The notes beneath the pieces are model-generated. The model was not told the DNA's origin. It was given only the letters and a program-made list of their open reading frames with translations, and made no database searches. Source: Haliea sp. (GTDB lineage Bacteria; Pseudomonadota; Gammaproteobacteria; Pseudomonadales; Halieaceae). Taken from it: DNA of 53,948 nt. Each line of letters starts with the position of its first letter. Positions within the stretch are counted from its first letter, which is position 1. Both the position numbers and the translations under genes were made by a program. Location of the stretch: contig PKDD01000025.1 of the NCBI GenBank assembly GCA_002862465.1, forward strand, positions 1-53,948. The letters run 5' to 3'. Of this stretch, positions 1-8,371 are shown piece after piece.

Positions 1-1
1 C

Positions 2-178
2 CGTGGTAACAGTGAACAGTTCTCTGGGGAACGTTACGGGCACTTTATGGAATTTGAAGTCTCCAGCACCTACCTAACAAATGCGGGCTTCAAGGTTATC
101 GACCACTATTATCGTCCTGAAGGAAATCCCTGCGGAGCACAACCATGGCTCGCCATACTCAGCCAAAAGGTTGGCTAA
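2..178 (+). CDS. SAM-dependent methyltransferase, C-terminal fragment
   Basis: Only the last 58 codons lie in the window; the frame is open from base 2 to the TAA at 176-178. The visible peptide has the usual tail of class I SAM-dependent methyltransferases: a segment FMEFEVSSTYLTNAGFKVI (the late strand and helix that carry the 'AGF.V' motif), then RPEG and a final QPWLAIL strand. These tails close the seven-stranded Rossmann sheet; the SAM-binding motifs would be upstream and cannot be seen. The gene converges on the sterol-desaturase-family gene, with 35 bp between the stops. Substrate unknown. The family call rests on a short tail, so it is moderate. Confidence 0.6.
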   Translation, partial: RGNSEQFSGERYGHFMEFEVSSTYLTNAGFKVIDHYYRPEGNPCGAQPWLAILSQKVG

Positions 179-213
179 AAAAGTCATACCTTTCGCTGGG
201 GTTACTTTTTTTA

Positions 214-1278
214 CTACTCTCTCTGGGAGGTTTGATTAGTTGTCGCGCGCGTCATCAGCATTTTGTACCAATCGCGGAAAGGCCCCGTCGTATTTTGCCA
301 GAAGGTCTGATGCTCGGATTGGGCGTCTGGACCGAGACCCCAAGGGGTGTGTTCGTCCACTTCCGGTATATACAAGGTATCAAACATCCTGTCCCAGATA
401 CTGGTGAATACCGCCAGATTTTTATCATGATGCTGCTTCAGATAGCTGTGATGGACATGATGCATTACTGGACTTTGTAACCATTTTGAAAGCCAGATTG
501 GATAGTGAAACTGCACATGGTAATGGCGAAATGACCCGTTGAAACCAAATAGTACAGCGAAAAAACCAAGATTAAGTAGAGTTGCTTCAGTAATTCCACC
601 ATTGAATAGAAAGCCAAATATTCCGGCCGCGAAACCGTAACTAACTGCACCACCAATAACCCAGATTGGTCCGTCGATAAAATGCTCGCGATAGCGCGTC
701 AGCGGAGTCAACACTTCAGCAGAATGGTGGACCTTGTGCAGCGCCCACAGGGCGGGCACCTTGTGCATGGCGTAATGCGTGAGGAAAAAAACGAAGTCAT
801 AGCAAAGTAGAGCTACCAAGCTATATAGCAACATCCATGCGAAATTAGAATGCAACTCCGGTGAACTACCAAACAACCACTTCAGCGCACTTATTACTGA
901 CTGCTCTGTTGTAGGGCCAACGATTGCCAACAACGCTATAGCCCAAAATGGATAAAACATTCGTTCTGTTACCCATAGCCAAATATCCACTCGAGCAGAG
1001 GCATGCGTATAAATGTCTCGCGGTAAGAGGAATTGAAGTAGACTTGCTTTTCGAACTCGACCATCAACTCCCTTCGATCCATGACCGCTGCGAAGAAACC
1101 AAATCAGGGCCGCGATAGCAAGAGTCAATAATATGATTTCCCACTCAAGGTCCTGTGGGATATTTTTGGCGGCTGTATCCCATACGAAATTCGCAACGGT
1201 CTGACTCATTTGTGTAAACGGGCCAACAATATTCTCAGCGCCATTAGCAGTATCAGGGTGCGTGCTTACGGAAGACAT
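214..1278 (-). CDS. Sterol desaturase / fatty acid hydroxylase family membrane protein
   Basis: The protein has 354 residues and belongs to the ERG3/FA_hydroxylase superfamily (PF04116), integral membrane di-iron oxygenases that hydroxylate or desaturate lipids. The three histidine clusters are visible: H168-x3-H172, H181-x2-H184-H185 and H273-H274-x-H276-H277, with extra His near 251-258 and 283-284. Hydrophobic segments lie at about 46-63, 108-121, 146-167 and 204-247, as expected for an enzyme whose metal site faces the cytoplasm. The start is the upstream ATG at 1276-1278; an internal Met at residue 24 is possible. The substrate (sterol, carotenoid, hopanoid or fatty acid) cannot be read from sequence. 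It stands alone, divergent from the crotonase gene. Confidence 0.88.
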   Translation of the reverse strand: MSSVSTHPDTANGAENIVGPFTQMSQTVANFVWDTAAKNIPQDLEWEIILLTLAIAALIWFLRSGHGSKGVDGRVRKASLLQFLLPRDIYTHASARVDIWLWVTERMFYPFWAIALLAIVGPTTEQSVISALKWLFGSSPELHSNFAWMLLYSLVALLCYDFVFFLTHYAMHKVPALWALHKVHHSAEVLTPLTRYREHFIDGPIWVIGGAVSYGFAAGIFGFLFNGGITEATLLNLGFFAVLFGFNGSFRHYHVQFHYPIWLSKWLQSPVMHHVHHSYLKQHHDKNLAVFTSIWDRMFDTLYIPEVDEHTPWGLGPDAQSEHQTFWQNTTGPFRDWYKMLMTRATTNQTSQRE

Positions 1279-1480
1279 GAAAACTTGAGCCTTTTAACAG
1301 GTTTTACACATGCCGACATGATATCATTCTTACAAAAGAATAATCCATCAACGCTGTGTTTCCAAAAAGACTTAGAAACAAATGTCGGTCTAGGGCAGAA
1401 CACATGGACTAGGCAAGTAAGCTGACCATAGGCGATACTAGCGACTTAGGCGAAACTAGGATGCTGCGAGAGAGAACCAT

Positions 1481-2284
1481 ATGGACAATACACATTGGGA
1501 GTATCTGACCCTTCATCGCGAAAATCGCGTGCTGGAAGTTTCATTTCGCTCGCCAAACAAAGTCAACAGCCTTAATAATAACCTTATGCGTGAGCTAACA
1601 TGTCTGGCACAGGAATTGCAGTTCGACAGTGAACTTAGCGCAATCATCCTAACGGGAGCTCAGGAAATTTTTAGCGCGGGCATGGATCTCAATGACCCTG
1701 AGACCACCAGTGCCGGCAGTCTCACAGTGGCGCAAAAGCGTCAGCTAGTGAAGGTGGGGCCTGCCATGTGTGCCGCATGGGAGGCCCTTGAACCAGTGAC
1801 TATCGTCGCTATCGAGGGTTGGTGTATTGGCGGCGGCGCGGCACTGGCGGTTGCCTGCGACTGGCGTGTTGCTGCTGACAACGCCTTTTTTCAAGTGCCA
1901 GAACTTAAGCTGGGCATGAACATGAGTTGGCAGAGCGTGCCTCGCTTCACCCACTTGATCGGGCCTGCAAAGACCAAGCAGCTACTGATCCTAGCAGAGC
2001 CACTCGATGCTACCACTGCAGAGCGCTGGGGATTATTAGACTTCATTTGCCCGCCTGGTGAGGCAGTGAGGCGCGCACGAGAACTTGCAACTCAGGTCGC
2101 CGCTATGCCGCCGGTGCCCTTACGCATGGTCAAAAAAGCTATAACCGTGAGTGCTACGGCACTAGACAACGCTGTCAGTTTCATGGACGCCGACCAATTC
2201 TTGCTTAGCCAGGGTACAGAAGATGCCTTGGAGGGCGCCACAGCCTTTGTTGAAAAACGCTCGCCTGAGTTCTCAGGCAACTGA
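1481..2284 (+). CDS. Enoyl-CoA hydratase/isomerase family protein (crotonase)
   Basis: This 267-residue protein has the crotonase fold and acts on acyl-CoA esters in the cytoplasm. The oxyanion-hole segments are visible as SAGMDL (65-70) and CIGGG (115-119). Of the two catalytic glutamates of classical enoyl-CoA hydratase (Glu144 and Glu164 of the rat mitochondrial enzyme), the second is kept (VPE, E141), but the first is Ala (GGGAA, A121). The protein may therefore be an isomerase, a lyase or another crotonase activity, not a standard hydratase. The GAGAGA stretch just upstream of ATG 1481 is a weak ribosome site. It is a single gene, divergent from the desaturase-family gene, and may serve the same CoA-ester catabolism as the Atu operon 2 kb downstream. 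Confidence 0.88.
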   Translation: MDNTHWEYLTLHRENRVLEVSFRSPNKVNSLNNNLMRELTCLAQELQFDSELSAIILTGAQEIFSAGMDLNDPETTSAGSLTVAQKRQLVKVGPAMCAAWEALEPVTIVAIEGWCIGGGAALAVACDWRVAADNAFFQVPELKLGMNMSWQSVPRFTHLIGPAKTKQLLILAEPLDATTAERWGLLDFICPPGEAVRRARELATQVAAMPPVPLRMVKKAITVSATALDNAVSFMDADQFLLSQGTEDALEGATAFVEKRSPEFSGN

Positions 2285-2416
2285 CATGTCGGTCAATAAA
2301 TAGCTAGCAAAGTACCCGACAGCACAATAGGGTTTGAAATACCGCGCTAACCTTTCACCTGCCCGTCTAAATGCTTTCATAATCATCGCGCATTCAGCGT
2401 TTAGAAAGGCATGAAC

Positions 2417-2629
2417 ATGTCGAAGAGCCTGCTTGTGTGCGCAATGTTAGCAATGTCAATCGCTACAGTGGTGGCAGCAAAACGTACATCTCTCTACGCA
2501 GGTATTAATCTGCTGACGAACGCTAATGCTATCGGCTTTACCGCAACCGCTCCATCCCCCATAAAGAGCAACGAGCAGTGCTTAGATGACCCGGGAATAA
2601 TGCTAGGTATGCACGATCTCAGGGGATGA
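2417..2629 (+). CDS. Small putative exported protein
   Basis: I do not recognise this short frame (70 residues). ATG 2417 follows an AGAAAGG ribosome site (2402-2408) by about 8 nt; another in-frame ATG at 2411 is too close to it. The N-terminus looks like a signal peptide: a short polar MSKS, a hydrophobic core of about 14 residues (LLVCAMLAMSIATV) and a small-residue VAA end. The remaining 45 or so residues contain one Cys and no motif I know. It lies between the crotonase and the MFS gene. It could be a real small periplasmic protein or chance; the good ribosome site and signal sequence are the only support. Confidence 0.35.
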   Translation: MSKSLLVCAMLAMSIATVVAAKRTSLYAGINLLTNANAIGFTATAPSPIKSNEQCLDDPGIMLGMHDLRG

Positions 2630-2733
2630 ATTTTAACGTTTCAAACATGCGGTACCCCAACGGGCAATCGCTGCTGCTAAGTTGGAGGTGATTAAAACCG
2701 CGTGGTAGGCTGTGAGCCCATTTGGAGCTACTC

Positions 2734-3954
2734 ATGCGACCACGGTTAGCGTTTACTTTTATTTTTTTCACAGTACTCCTTGATGCCATTGGACTCGGCA
2801 TCATTATGCCGGTTGTCCCGCATCTTATTATGGATATCTCCGGCGATTCCCTGACTAACGCCGCGCGCACCGGTGGCTTTTTAATGTTCGCATTTGCTGG
2901 CATGCAGTTTATCGCCTCCCCGGTACTGGGCAATCTGTCAGATCGCTTTGGCCGTCGGCCTATACTGCTGTTCTCTCTGCTGGCCATGGGTTTTAACTAT
3001 CTGCTGATGGGGTGGGCGCCAACGCTATTTTGGCTTTTTGTTGGACGCATCATTGGCGGCGTTTCTGCTTCTACCTACGGCACTGCAAATGCCTATGTCG
3101 CAGACACATTCCCGGCACATGAGCGCGCGCAATACTTCGCCCTATTGGGTGCGGCGTTTGGTGCTGGATTTATTCTTGGTCCTGCTATCGGTGGGTTTTT
3201 AGGAGAATATGGAGCCCGCACGCCTTTTTACGCGGCAGCCGGCTTAACCTTCATTAATATTATTTATGGCTATTTCGTCTTGCCAGAGTCATTGAAAGAC
3301 GCTGACCGACGCCAATTCCAACTGTCTCGGGCACACCCGCTGGCTGCAATCAATCAACTACGAAGATATCCACTGGTAATTTCCCTTGTACTGGTCTACT
3401 TCTTTTACCAATTAGGGCACTTCGCACTCCCCAGCGTGTGGGCATTTTTTACGATAGAGCAATTTGGATGGTCGACGCGCGACATTGGTTTTTCGTTAAG
3501 CGCTATCGGCGTGGCCATGATTTTTGTACAGGCTTACCTTATTCGCTTAGTACTACCCAAATGGGGACCCAACAAAACCGCGGTAGTCGGGTTAATAGCA
3601 ACGGCCCTAAGCTTCATCGGTTACGCTTTCGTACCTTATGGATGGATGATGTACCCACTGATCGCGATAAGCGCGCTGCAAGGATTCGTAGCGCCGTCCG
3701 TACAAAGCATCATGTCAGCAAGAATCCCGGCCAACGCACAGGGTGAGCTACAGGGGGCGATTGGCAGCATGAGCGGGCTAGTGGCAATCCTCAGCCCACC
3801 GGTCATGACCCAGCTATTCGCCTACTTCAGTTCTAGCCAAGCTCCTATTTATTTCCCAGGTGCGCCTTTCTTTGTCGCCGCTATCCTTACACTCTTGGCG
3901 TTAGTCACACTACAACGCTCAGTCAAGCTAAGCGAGCAGAGGTCAGAAAACTAG
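2734..3954 (+). CDS. MFS transporter, TetA-like drug/metabolite exporter
   Basis: The 406-residue protein is a 12-helix major facilitator of the DHA1/TCR group. The opening helix with LLDAIGLGIIMPVVP and the motif A loop GNLSDRFGRRPIL between helices 2 and 3 are characteristic of TetA-type proton-coupled exporters. Helix 5 carries the G-rich stretch FGAGFILGPAIGGF (motif C), an antiporter mark. ATG 2734 is preceded by TTGGAG at 2722-2727; that TTG could be misread as a start, but it forms the ribosome site. The exported compound is unknown, and tetracycline resistance should not be assumed because many environmental relatives export other compounds. It is a single gene, 143 bp ahead of atuA. 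Confidence 0.85.
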   Translation: MRPRLAFTFIFFTVLLDAIGLGIIMPVVPHLIMDISGDSLTNAARTGGFLMFAFAGMQFIASPVLGNLSDRFGRRPILLFSLLAMGFNYLLMGWAPTLFWLFVGRIIGGVSASTYGTANAYVADTFPAHERAQYFALLGAAFGAGFILGPAIGGFLGEYGARTPFYAAAGLTFINIIYGYFVLPESLKDADRRQFQLSRAHPLAAINQLRRYPLVISLVLVYFFYQLGHFALPSVWAFFTIEQFGWSTRDIGFSLSAIGVAMIFVQAYLIRLVLPKWGPNKTAVVGLIATALSFIGYAFVPYGWMMYPLIAISALQGFVAPSVQSIMSARIPANAQGELQGAIGSMSGLVAILSPPVMTQLFAYFSSSQAPIYFPGAPFFVAAILTLLALVTLQRSVKLSEQRSEN

Positions 3955-4097
3955 CTTACAATAATCGACCATAATGCAAGCAGCTAGCGCAACAATAATT
4001 GGCGCAAAGTCCCATGTAGATGTCATCCAATCCCATGTGCCCGAATAGCTGATCGCGTACCATATTAAGTCATCTGCGCTACGACAGGATCTATAAC

Positions 4098-5903
4098 ATG
4101 ACAGATAGAATATTGCGCATTGGTGGCGCCAGCGGTTTCTGGGGTGATGCTGCTCGAGCTACTCCCCAGTTATTAAATGTCGTCGACCTCGATTACATCG
4201 TTTATGACTATCTCGCCGAGGTCACGATGTCCATTATGGCCAGAGCTCGGGCCAAAGATGAGTTGAAAGGCTATGCTTCAGACTTTGTGAGCGCAGCCAT
4301 GAAACCAAATCTGTCACTGATAGCTAAGCACGGCATCAAAGTAATTTCCAATGCCGGTGGCGTCAACCCCCAAGCTTGCGCAAAAGCACTAAACAAAGTC
4401 ATTGCCGATCAAGGGCTCAACCTCACTGTTGCCTGCGTAGTAGGCGATGACTTGATCAGCAGTAAAGAATCGGCACAAGCTTCTGACATCACTGAAATGT
4501 TTTCTGGCAAAGCATTTCCTTCGTGTGAAAAAATATTAAGCATCAATGCCTATTTAGGGGCATTCCCAATCGCCAAAGCGCTTGCTGCAGGCGCCGATAT
4601 TGTCGTGACTGGCCGCTGCGTTGATAGCGCCGTCACACTGGGCGCCTGCATTCATGCCTTCGGCTGGGAGCGCGATGATCTGGATCAACTTGCCATGGGA
4701 TCTTTGGCAGGACATATTTTGGAGTGCGGACCGCAGGCCACCGGTGGCAATTTTACTGACTGGGATCAGGTGCAAGGCATCTCGGATATGGGGTATCCCA
4801 TCGCAGAAATTTCCTCTGACGGCAGTTTTGTATGTACTAAACCTGAAAATACGGGCGGTCTAGTCTCGGTAGGCACAGTAAGCGAGCAAATGCTGTATGA
4901 GATAGGAGACCCTCAAGCCTACATGCTGCCCGACGTGGTCTGCGACTTTTCAACCGCACGGATTGAGCAGGTTAGTCGGGACCGTGTCCATGTATCAGGC
5001 GCAATAGGCCGGATGGCGCCCGATACTTATAAAGTCAGCGCGACCTATGCCGATGAGTTTCGCGGCGGTACATACATGACTTTCTACGGCATCGATGCAG
5101 ATAAAAAGGCACGCGCACTCGGTGATGCTGCGTTCGAAGCGGCAAGAAAAGTCTTTGAAAACGCGGGGCTATCTGATTTTAGCGAAACCAGCATAGAACT
5201 GTTGGGCACCGAAACGCATTACGGCGCATTCAGTGAGATAACAGGAAGCCGTGAAACCGTAATGAAAATTGCGGTGAAACACCCTGATATCGCCGGTATC
5301 GGCATTTTTCTGAAAGAGGCAGTAGGGCTTGGACTGGCAACACCGCCAGGACTGTCAGGCTTCGCCGGCAGTCGCCCTAGTCCCTCGCCCGTAGTGCGAC
5401 TTTTTTCTTACACTATGGCAAAGACACAGCTACAGGTGCAGATACTAGTGGGGGATGAAGTCATTTTCTGCAATGAAGCTTACGGTGAACCACTGGATAT
5501 AAAAGCTATCTGTCGTCCCATAACGCCAACTGCAGATGAAAGCACGCAGATGGTCAAGGTTCCACTTATTGACTTGGCTTGGGGTCGCAGTGGTGACAAA
5601 GGTGACAAGGCTAACATCGGCATCATAGCGCGCAAGCGAGAATATCTTCCCTATATCTGCGCCGCGATAACCGAGGCAGTAGTGCGCGAACGGTTTGCAC
5701 ATTTCCTACAGGACATTAGCGAAGGAAGTGTTGACCGGTATTTGCTTCCTGCGTCTAATGCAATCAACTTCCTTTTGCATGATGTGCTTGGAGGCGGCGG
5801 TGTAGCCAGCATACGTAACGATGCACAGGGTAAGGGTTACGCGCAGTTACTGATGTCGTGCCCGATATCTGTGCCAACGGCCATTGCAGAGGCACTGTTA
5901 TGA
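4098..5903 (+). CDS. atuA: Acyclic terpene utilization protein AtuA (DUF1446 family)
   Basis: The 601-residue protein matches the AtuA family in length and layout: an N-terminal DUF1446 (PF07287) region over about residues 1-450 and a C-terminal ferredoxin-like AtuA domain from about 490, marked by LAWGRSGDKGDKANIGI. The glycine-rich GGASGFWGD near the N-terminus and VTGRCVDSAVTLG in the middle are typical. In Pseudomonas, AtuA is needed for growth on citronellol and geranylate, but its reaction is unknown. It is the first gene of a four-gene operon; its TGA overlaps the ATG of the carboxylase beta gene (ATGA at 5900-5903), so translation is probably coupled. An AGGATC ribosome site precedes ATG 4098. 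The family is firm; the substrate in this organism is inferred. Confidence 0.9.
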   Translation: MTDRILRIGGASGFWGDAARATPQLLNVVDLDYIVYDYLAEVTMSIMARARAKDELKGYASDFVSAAMKPNLSLIAKHGIKVISNAGGVNPQACAKALNKVIADQGLNLTVACVVGDDLISSKESAQASDITEMFSGKAFPSCEKILSINAYLGAFPIAKALAAGADIVVTGRCVDSAVTLGACIHAFGWERDDLDQLAMGSLAGHILECGPQATGGNFTDWDQVQGISDMGYPIAEISSDGSFVCTKPENTGGLVSVGTVSEQMLYEIGDPQAYMLPDVVCDFSTARIEQVSRDRVHVSGAIGRMAPDTYKVSATYADEFRGGTYMTFYGIDADKKARALGDAAFEAARKVFENAGLSDFSETSIELLGTETHYGAFSEITGSRETVMKIAVKHPDIAGIGIFLKEAVGLGLATPPGLSGFAGSRPSPSPVVRLFSYTMAKTQLQVQILVGDEVIFCNEAYGEPLDIKAICRPITPTADESTQMVKVPLIDLAWGRSGDKGDKANIGIIARKREYLPYICAAITEAVVRERFAHFLQDISEGSVDRYLLPASNAINFLLHDVLGGGGVASIRNDAQGKGYAQLLMSCPISVPTAIAEALL

Positions 5904-7522
5904 GTATTTTCAATTCAAAAATAAACGTTAATTCGCCAGCCTATGCAAGACATCGCAGTGACATGCTCGCACACATTAGCAAACTGCAAGAGCTAAATGC
6001 GCGCGGCGCGATGATTTCGGAAAAACGTAAACCACGCTTCGAAGCGCGTGGCCAATTAACCCCCCGAGAGCGTTTAGCGCGTCTACTAGACCCCGGTATG
6101 CCGTTCTTGACGGTCGGCAACCTCGCCGGCTACCTGTTAGACAATGATGATCCGGATAAATCGGTTGCCGGCTCTACCATAATTTCCGGGATCGGTTTTA
6201 TCAGCGGGGTACGCTGTGTAATAGTAGTCGATGACAGCGGCATTCAGGCGGGCGCTCTAACGACGGCCGGTGGTTATCGGGTCAGGCGCTGCGAAGAGAT
6301 TGCCCTGCAACAAAAGCTTCCGTTTGTGCATCTTGTTGAAAGCGCGGGAGGCGACCTCCTCCACTACACTGTGGAGGGGTTTTCGGAAGGAGGACTGCTG
6401 TTTGGCAATCTGGCCAAGTTAAGCAAAGCAGGCATTCCTGTCATATCCATTCTGCACGGTTCTTCTACTGCAGGCGGCGCTTATATGCCGGGTCTCAGTG
6501 ACTACGTCATCGCGGTAAAAAATAATGGTCGCGCTTTCCTCGCTGGTCCGCCTTTACTAAAAGCTGCAACTGGTGAAATTGCCACAGAGGACGAGTTGGG
6601 TGGCGCTGAAATGCATGCCTCCGTTTCTGGTCTTGCGGAATATCTCGCAGAAAACGATAGCCAAGCGTTACACATGTGCCGAGAATTAATGCACAGACTG
6701 CAATGGAACAAGGACTGCGCCCTGCCCAAACGACGCAGTTATCGCGAACCGATATATGACAGCGATGAGCTAGCAGGTGTCATTCCTTGCGATTATCGGA
6801 ACCCCTATGACATGCGCGAACTGGTGGCGAGAATAGTCGATGGCTCAGACTTTATGGACTTTAAGGCCCGCTACGGGCCTGCTACCGTTTGCGTTCATGC
6901 AGACATCTACGGACTGCCCTGCGGCATTCTTGGCAACAACGGCCCTATCGACCCCGAGGGTGCCACCAAAGCAACACAATTTTTGCAATTATGTGACCAG
7001 TCCAATATCCCTGTAATATTTCTTCAGAACACCACTGGCTATATTGTAGGCACCAAATCAGAACGCGCTGGCATGATTAAACACGGTTCAAAAATGATTC
7101 AGGCAGTGCGTAATCTAGAGGTTCCGCGCATTACGATGATGACAGGTGCCAGTTTCGGCGCGGGAAACTACGGTATGTGCGGCCGGCATTTTGAGCCCGA
7201 TTTCTTGTTCACCTTTCCAAATGCACGCACCGGCGTTATGGGCGGTGAGCAAGCGGCAAAAACAATGTCCGAAGTAGCGCGAAGTAAAGCAACTGCACTA
7301 GGGGTGGATATTGATGAAACGGCACTTTCCAAACAAGAGGTGCACTTAGCCAATATGTTCGATAGTCAATCCAGCGCTTTCTACACGTCTGGTCACATGT
7401 TGGACGACGGTATGATAGATCCGCGCGACGCACGCAAAACACTCGGCTTTCTGTTGGAAACCGTATGGGAGACCCGCCATCGCATTGTTCGGCCAAATAG
7501 CTTTGGCATCGCGCGAATGTAA
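5900..7522 (+). CDS. atuC: Geranyl-CoA carboxylase beta subunit (carboxyltransferase), AtuC-like
   Basis: This 540-residue biotin-dependent carboxyltransferase would move the carboxyl group from biotin to an acyl-CoA. It has the two crotonase-like halves of the propionyl/methylcrotonyl/geranyl-CoA carboxylase beta family, with oxyanion-forming loops STAGGAYMPG (about residues 193-202) and GASFGAGNYGMCGR in the C half. A frame extends upstream of ATG 5900, but the ATGA overlap with atuA and the typical opening fix the start here. The call of geranyl-CoA over methylcrotonyl-CoA rests on the AtuA and AtuE neighbours and on the absence of liuA/liuE (isovaleryl-CoA dehydrogenase, HMG-CoA lyase) nearby. 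Methylcrotonyl-CoA carboxylase beta remains the alternative. It pairs with the alpha subunit encoded two genes on. Confidence 0.82.
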   Translation: MSIFNSKINVNSPAYARHRSDMLAHISKLQELNARGAMISEKRKPRFEARGQLTPRERLARLLDPGMPFLTVGNLAGYLLDNDDPDKSVAGSTIISGIGFISGVRCVIVVDDSGIQAGALTTAGGYRVRRCEEIALQQKLPFVHLVESAGGDLLHYTVEGFSEGGLLFGNLAKLSKAGIPVISILHGSSTAGGAYMPGLSDYVIAVKNNGRAFLAGPPLLKAATGEIATEDELGGAEMHASVSGLAEYLAENDSQALHMCRELMHRLQWNKDCALPKRRSYREPIYDSDELAGVIPCDYRNPYDMRELVARIVDGSDFMDFKARYGPATVCVHADIYGLPCGILGNNGPIDPEGATKATQFLQLCDQSNIPVIFLQNTTGYIVGTKSERAGMIKHGSKMIQAVRNLEVPRITMMTGASFGAGNYGMCGRHFEPDFLFTFPNARTGVMGGEQAAKTMSEVARSKATALGVDIDETALSKQEVHLANMFDSQSSAFYTSGHMLDDGMIDPRDARKTLGFLLETVWETRHRIVRPNSFGIARM

Positions 7523-7546
7523 CTAAGGTAATTGGAGATAACAGAC

Positions 7547-8356
7547 ATGACAGCTTTACCCAAGACTGAAAACCTTATCCTCGAACCACAGAGGAGTGTG
7601 CTGACCATTTGGCTAAATCGGCCGCAAGCTAAAAACTCCCTGTCAAGTGAGATGGTCAGTGAACTACACGCCGTATTAGATGTTGCGGCACAAGATGCGT
7701 CGTTGCGTACGCTGGTCATTCGCGGTAGAGGGGGAATTTTCTGTGCCGGCGCAGATATCAAGGGATTCAAATCTGGGCTGCAGGATGTCGAACCCAATGC
7801 TGAAGACGTCGCACGCAGCAACCGTTTCTTCGGCAACCTGATGATTAAACTCAACGAACAACCACAAACTGTCATCATGCTAGTGGAGGGCGCTGCCATT
7901 GGCGGCGGATTGGGCCTTTGCTGTATCGGTGATGTCACTATCGTTACCCGCGATGCAAAATTCCGGCTATCAGAAACCAGTCTCGGTATTCCGCCAGCAC
8001 AGATTGCGCCGTTTGTAACAGAGCGTATCGGTCTCACCCAAGCGAGACGCTTGATGCTAACCGGCGCAAGATTTAAAGGTGTGGATGCGGTTCACTATGG
8101 GATTGGTCATATTCTAGCTGATGACACAGCAGACATGGAAAAGAAATGCGCAGAAGTACTGGGGCAGATTGCCTTGTGTGCACCTGGAGCAAACGCAGTC
8201 ACCAAGAGTATTATGTTCGAGGCGACCCGACGCCCGCGATCAGAGGCACTAGACTTTGCGTCGCGCGGCTTTGCTTCCTGCATGCTCAGTGACGAGGGTC
8301 GCGAAGGTGTTGCGGCGTTTGTCGAAAAGCGACAGCCTAATTGGGCCAATGACTGA
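7547..8356 (+). CDS. atuE: Isohexenylglutaconyl-CoA hydratase, AtuE-like crotonase
   Basis: The 269-residue crotonase sits between the two carboxylase subunit genes, the place of AtuE in the atu cluster and of LiuC in the leucine cluster. It would hydrate the carboxylated product (isohexenylglutaconyl-CoA) to a 3-hydroxyacyl-CoA. Oxyanion segments are CAGADIKGF and IGGGLG. Catalytic Glu of the second position is kept (LSETSLG), while the first is Gly. The segment PPAQIAPFV with the following ARRLMLTGARF is what I associate with AtuE-type proteins. ATG 7547 has GGAG at 7534-7537; an upstream TTG at 7532 overlaps that site and is unlikely as a start. A methylglutaconyl-CoA hydratase (LiuC) is the alternative. 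Confidence 0.8.
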   Translation: MTALPKTENLILEPQRSVLTIWLNRPQAKNSLSSEMVSELHAVLDVAAQDASLRTLVIRGRGGIFCAGADIKGFKSGLQDVEPNAEDVARSNRFFGNLMIKLNEQPQTVIMLVEGAAIGGGLGLCCIGDVTIVTRDAKFRLSETSLGIPPAQIAPFVTERIGLTQARRLMLTGARFKGVDAVHYGIGHILADDTADMEKKCAEVLGQIALCAPGANAVTKSIMFEATRRPRSEALDFASRGFASCMLSDEGREGVAAFVEKRQPNWAND

Positions 8357-8371
8357 GCCTTGGAGGACACG

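Noticed and set aside
145-480. Plus-strand frame of about 110 codons overlapping the end of the sterol-desaturase-family gene
   Set aside because: It lies antisense to conserved parts of that gene, including the third His cluster, and has no family motif or ribosome site.
7393-8037. Long minus-strand frame opposite the carboxylase beta and hydratase genes
   Set aside because: It is the mirror of two clearly conserved genes and its composition is rich in Ser, Arg and Pro as expected of shadow frames.
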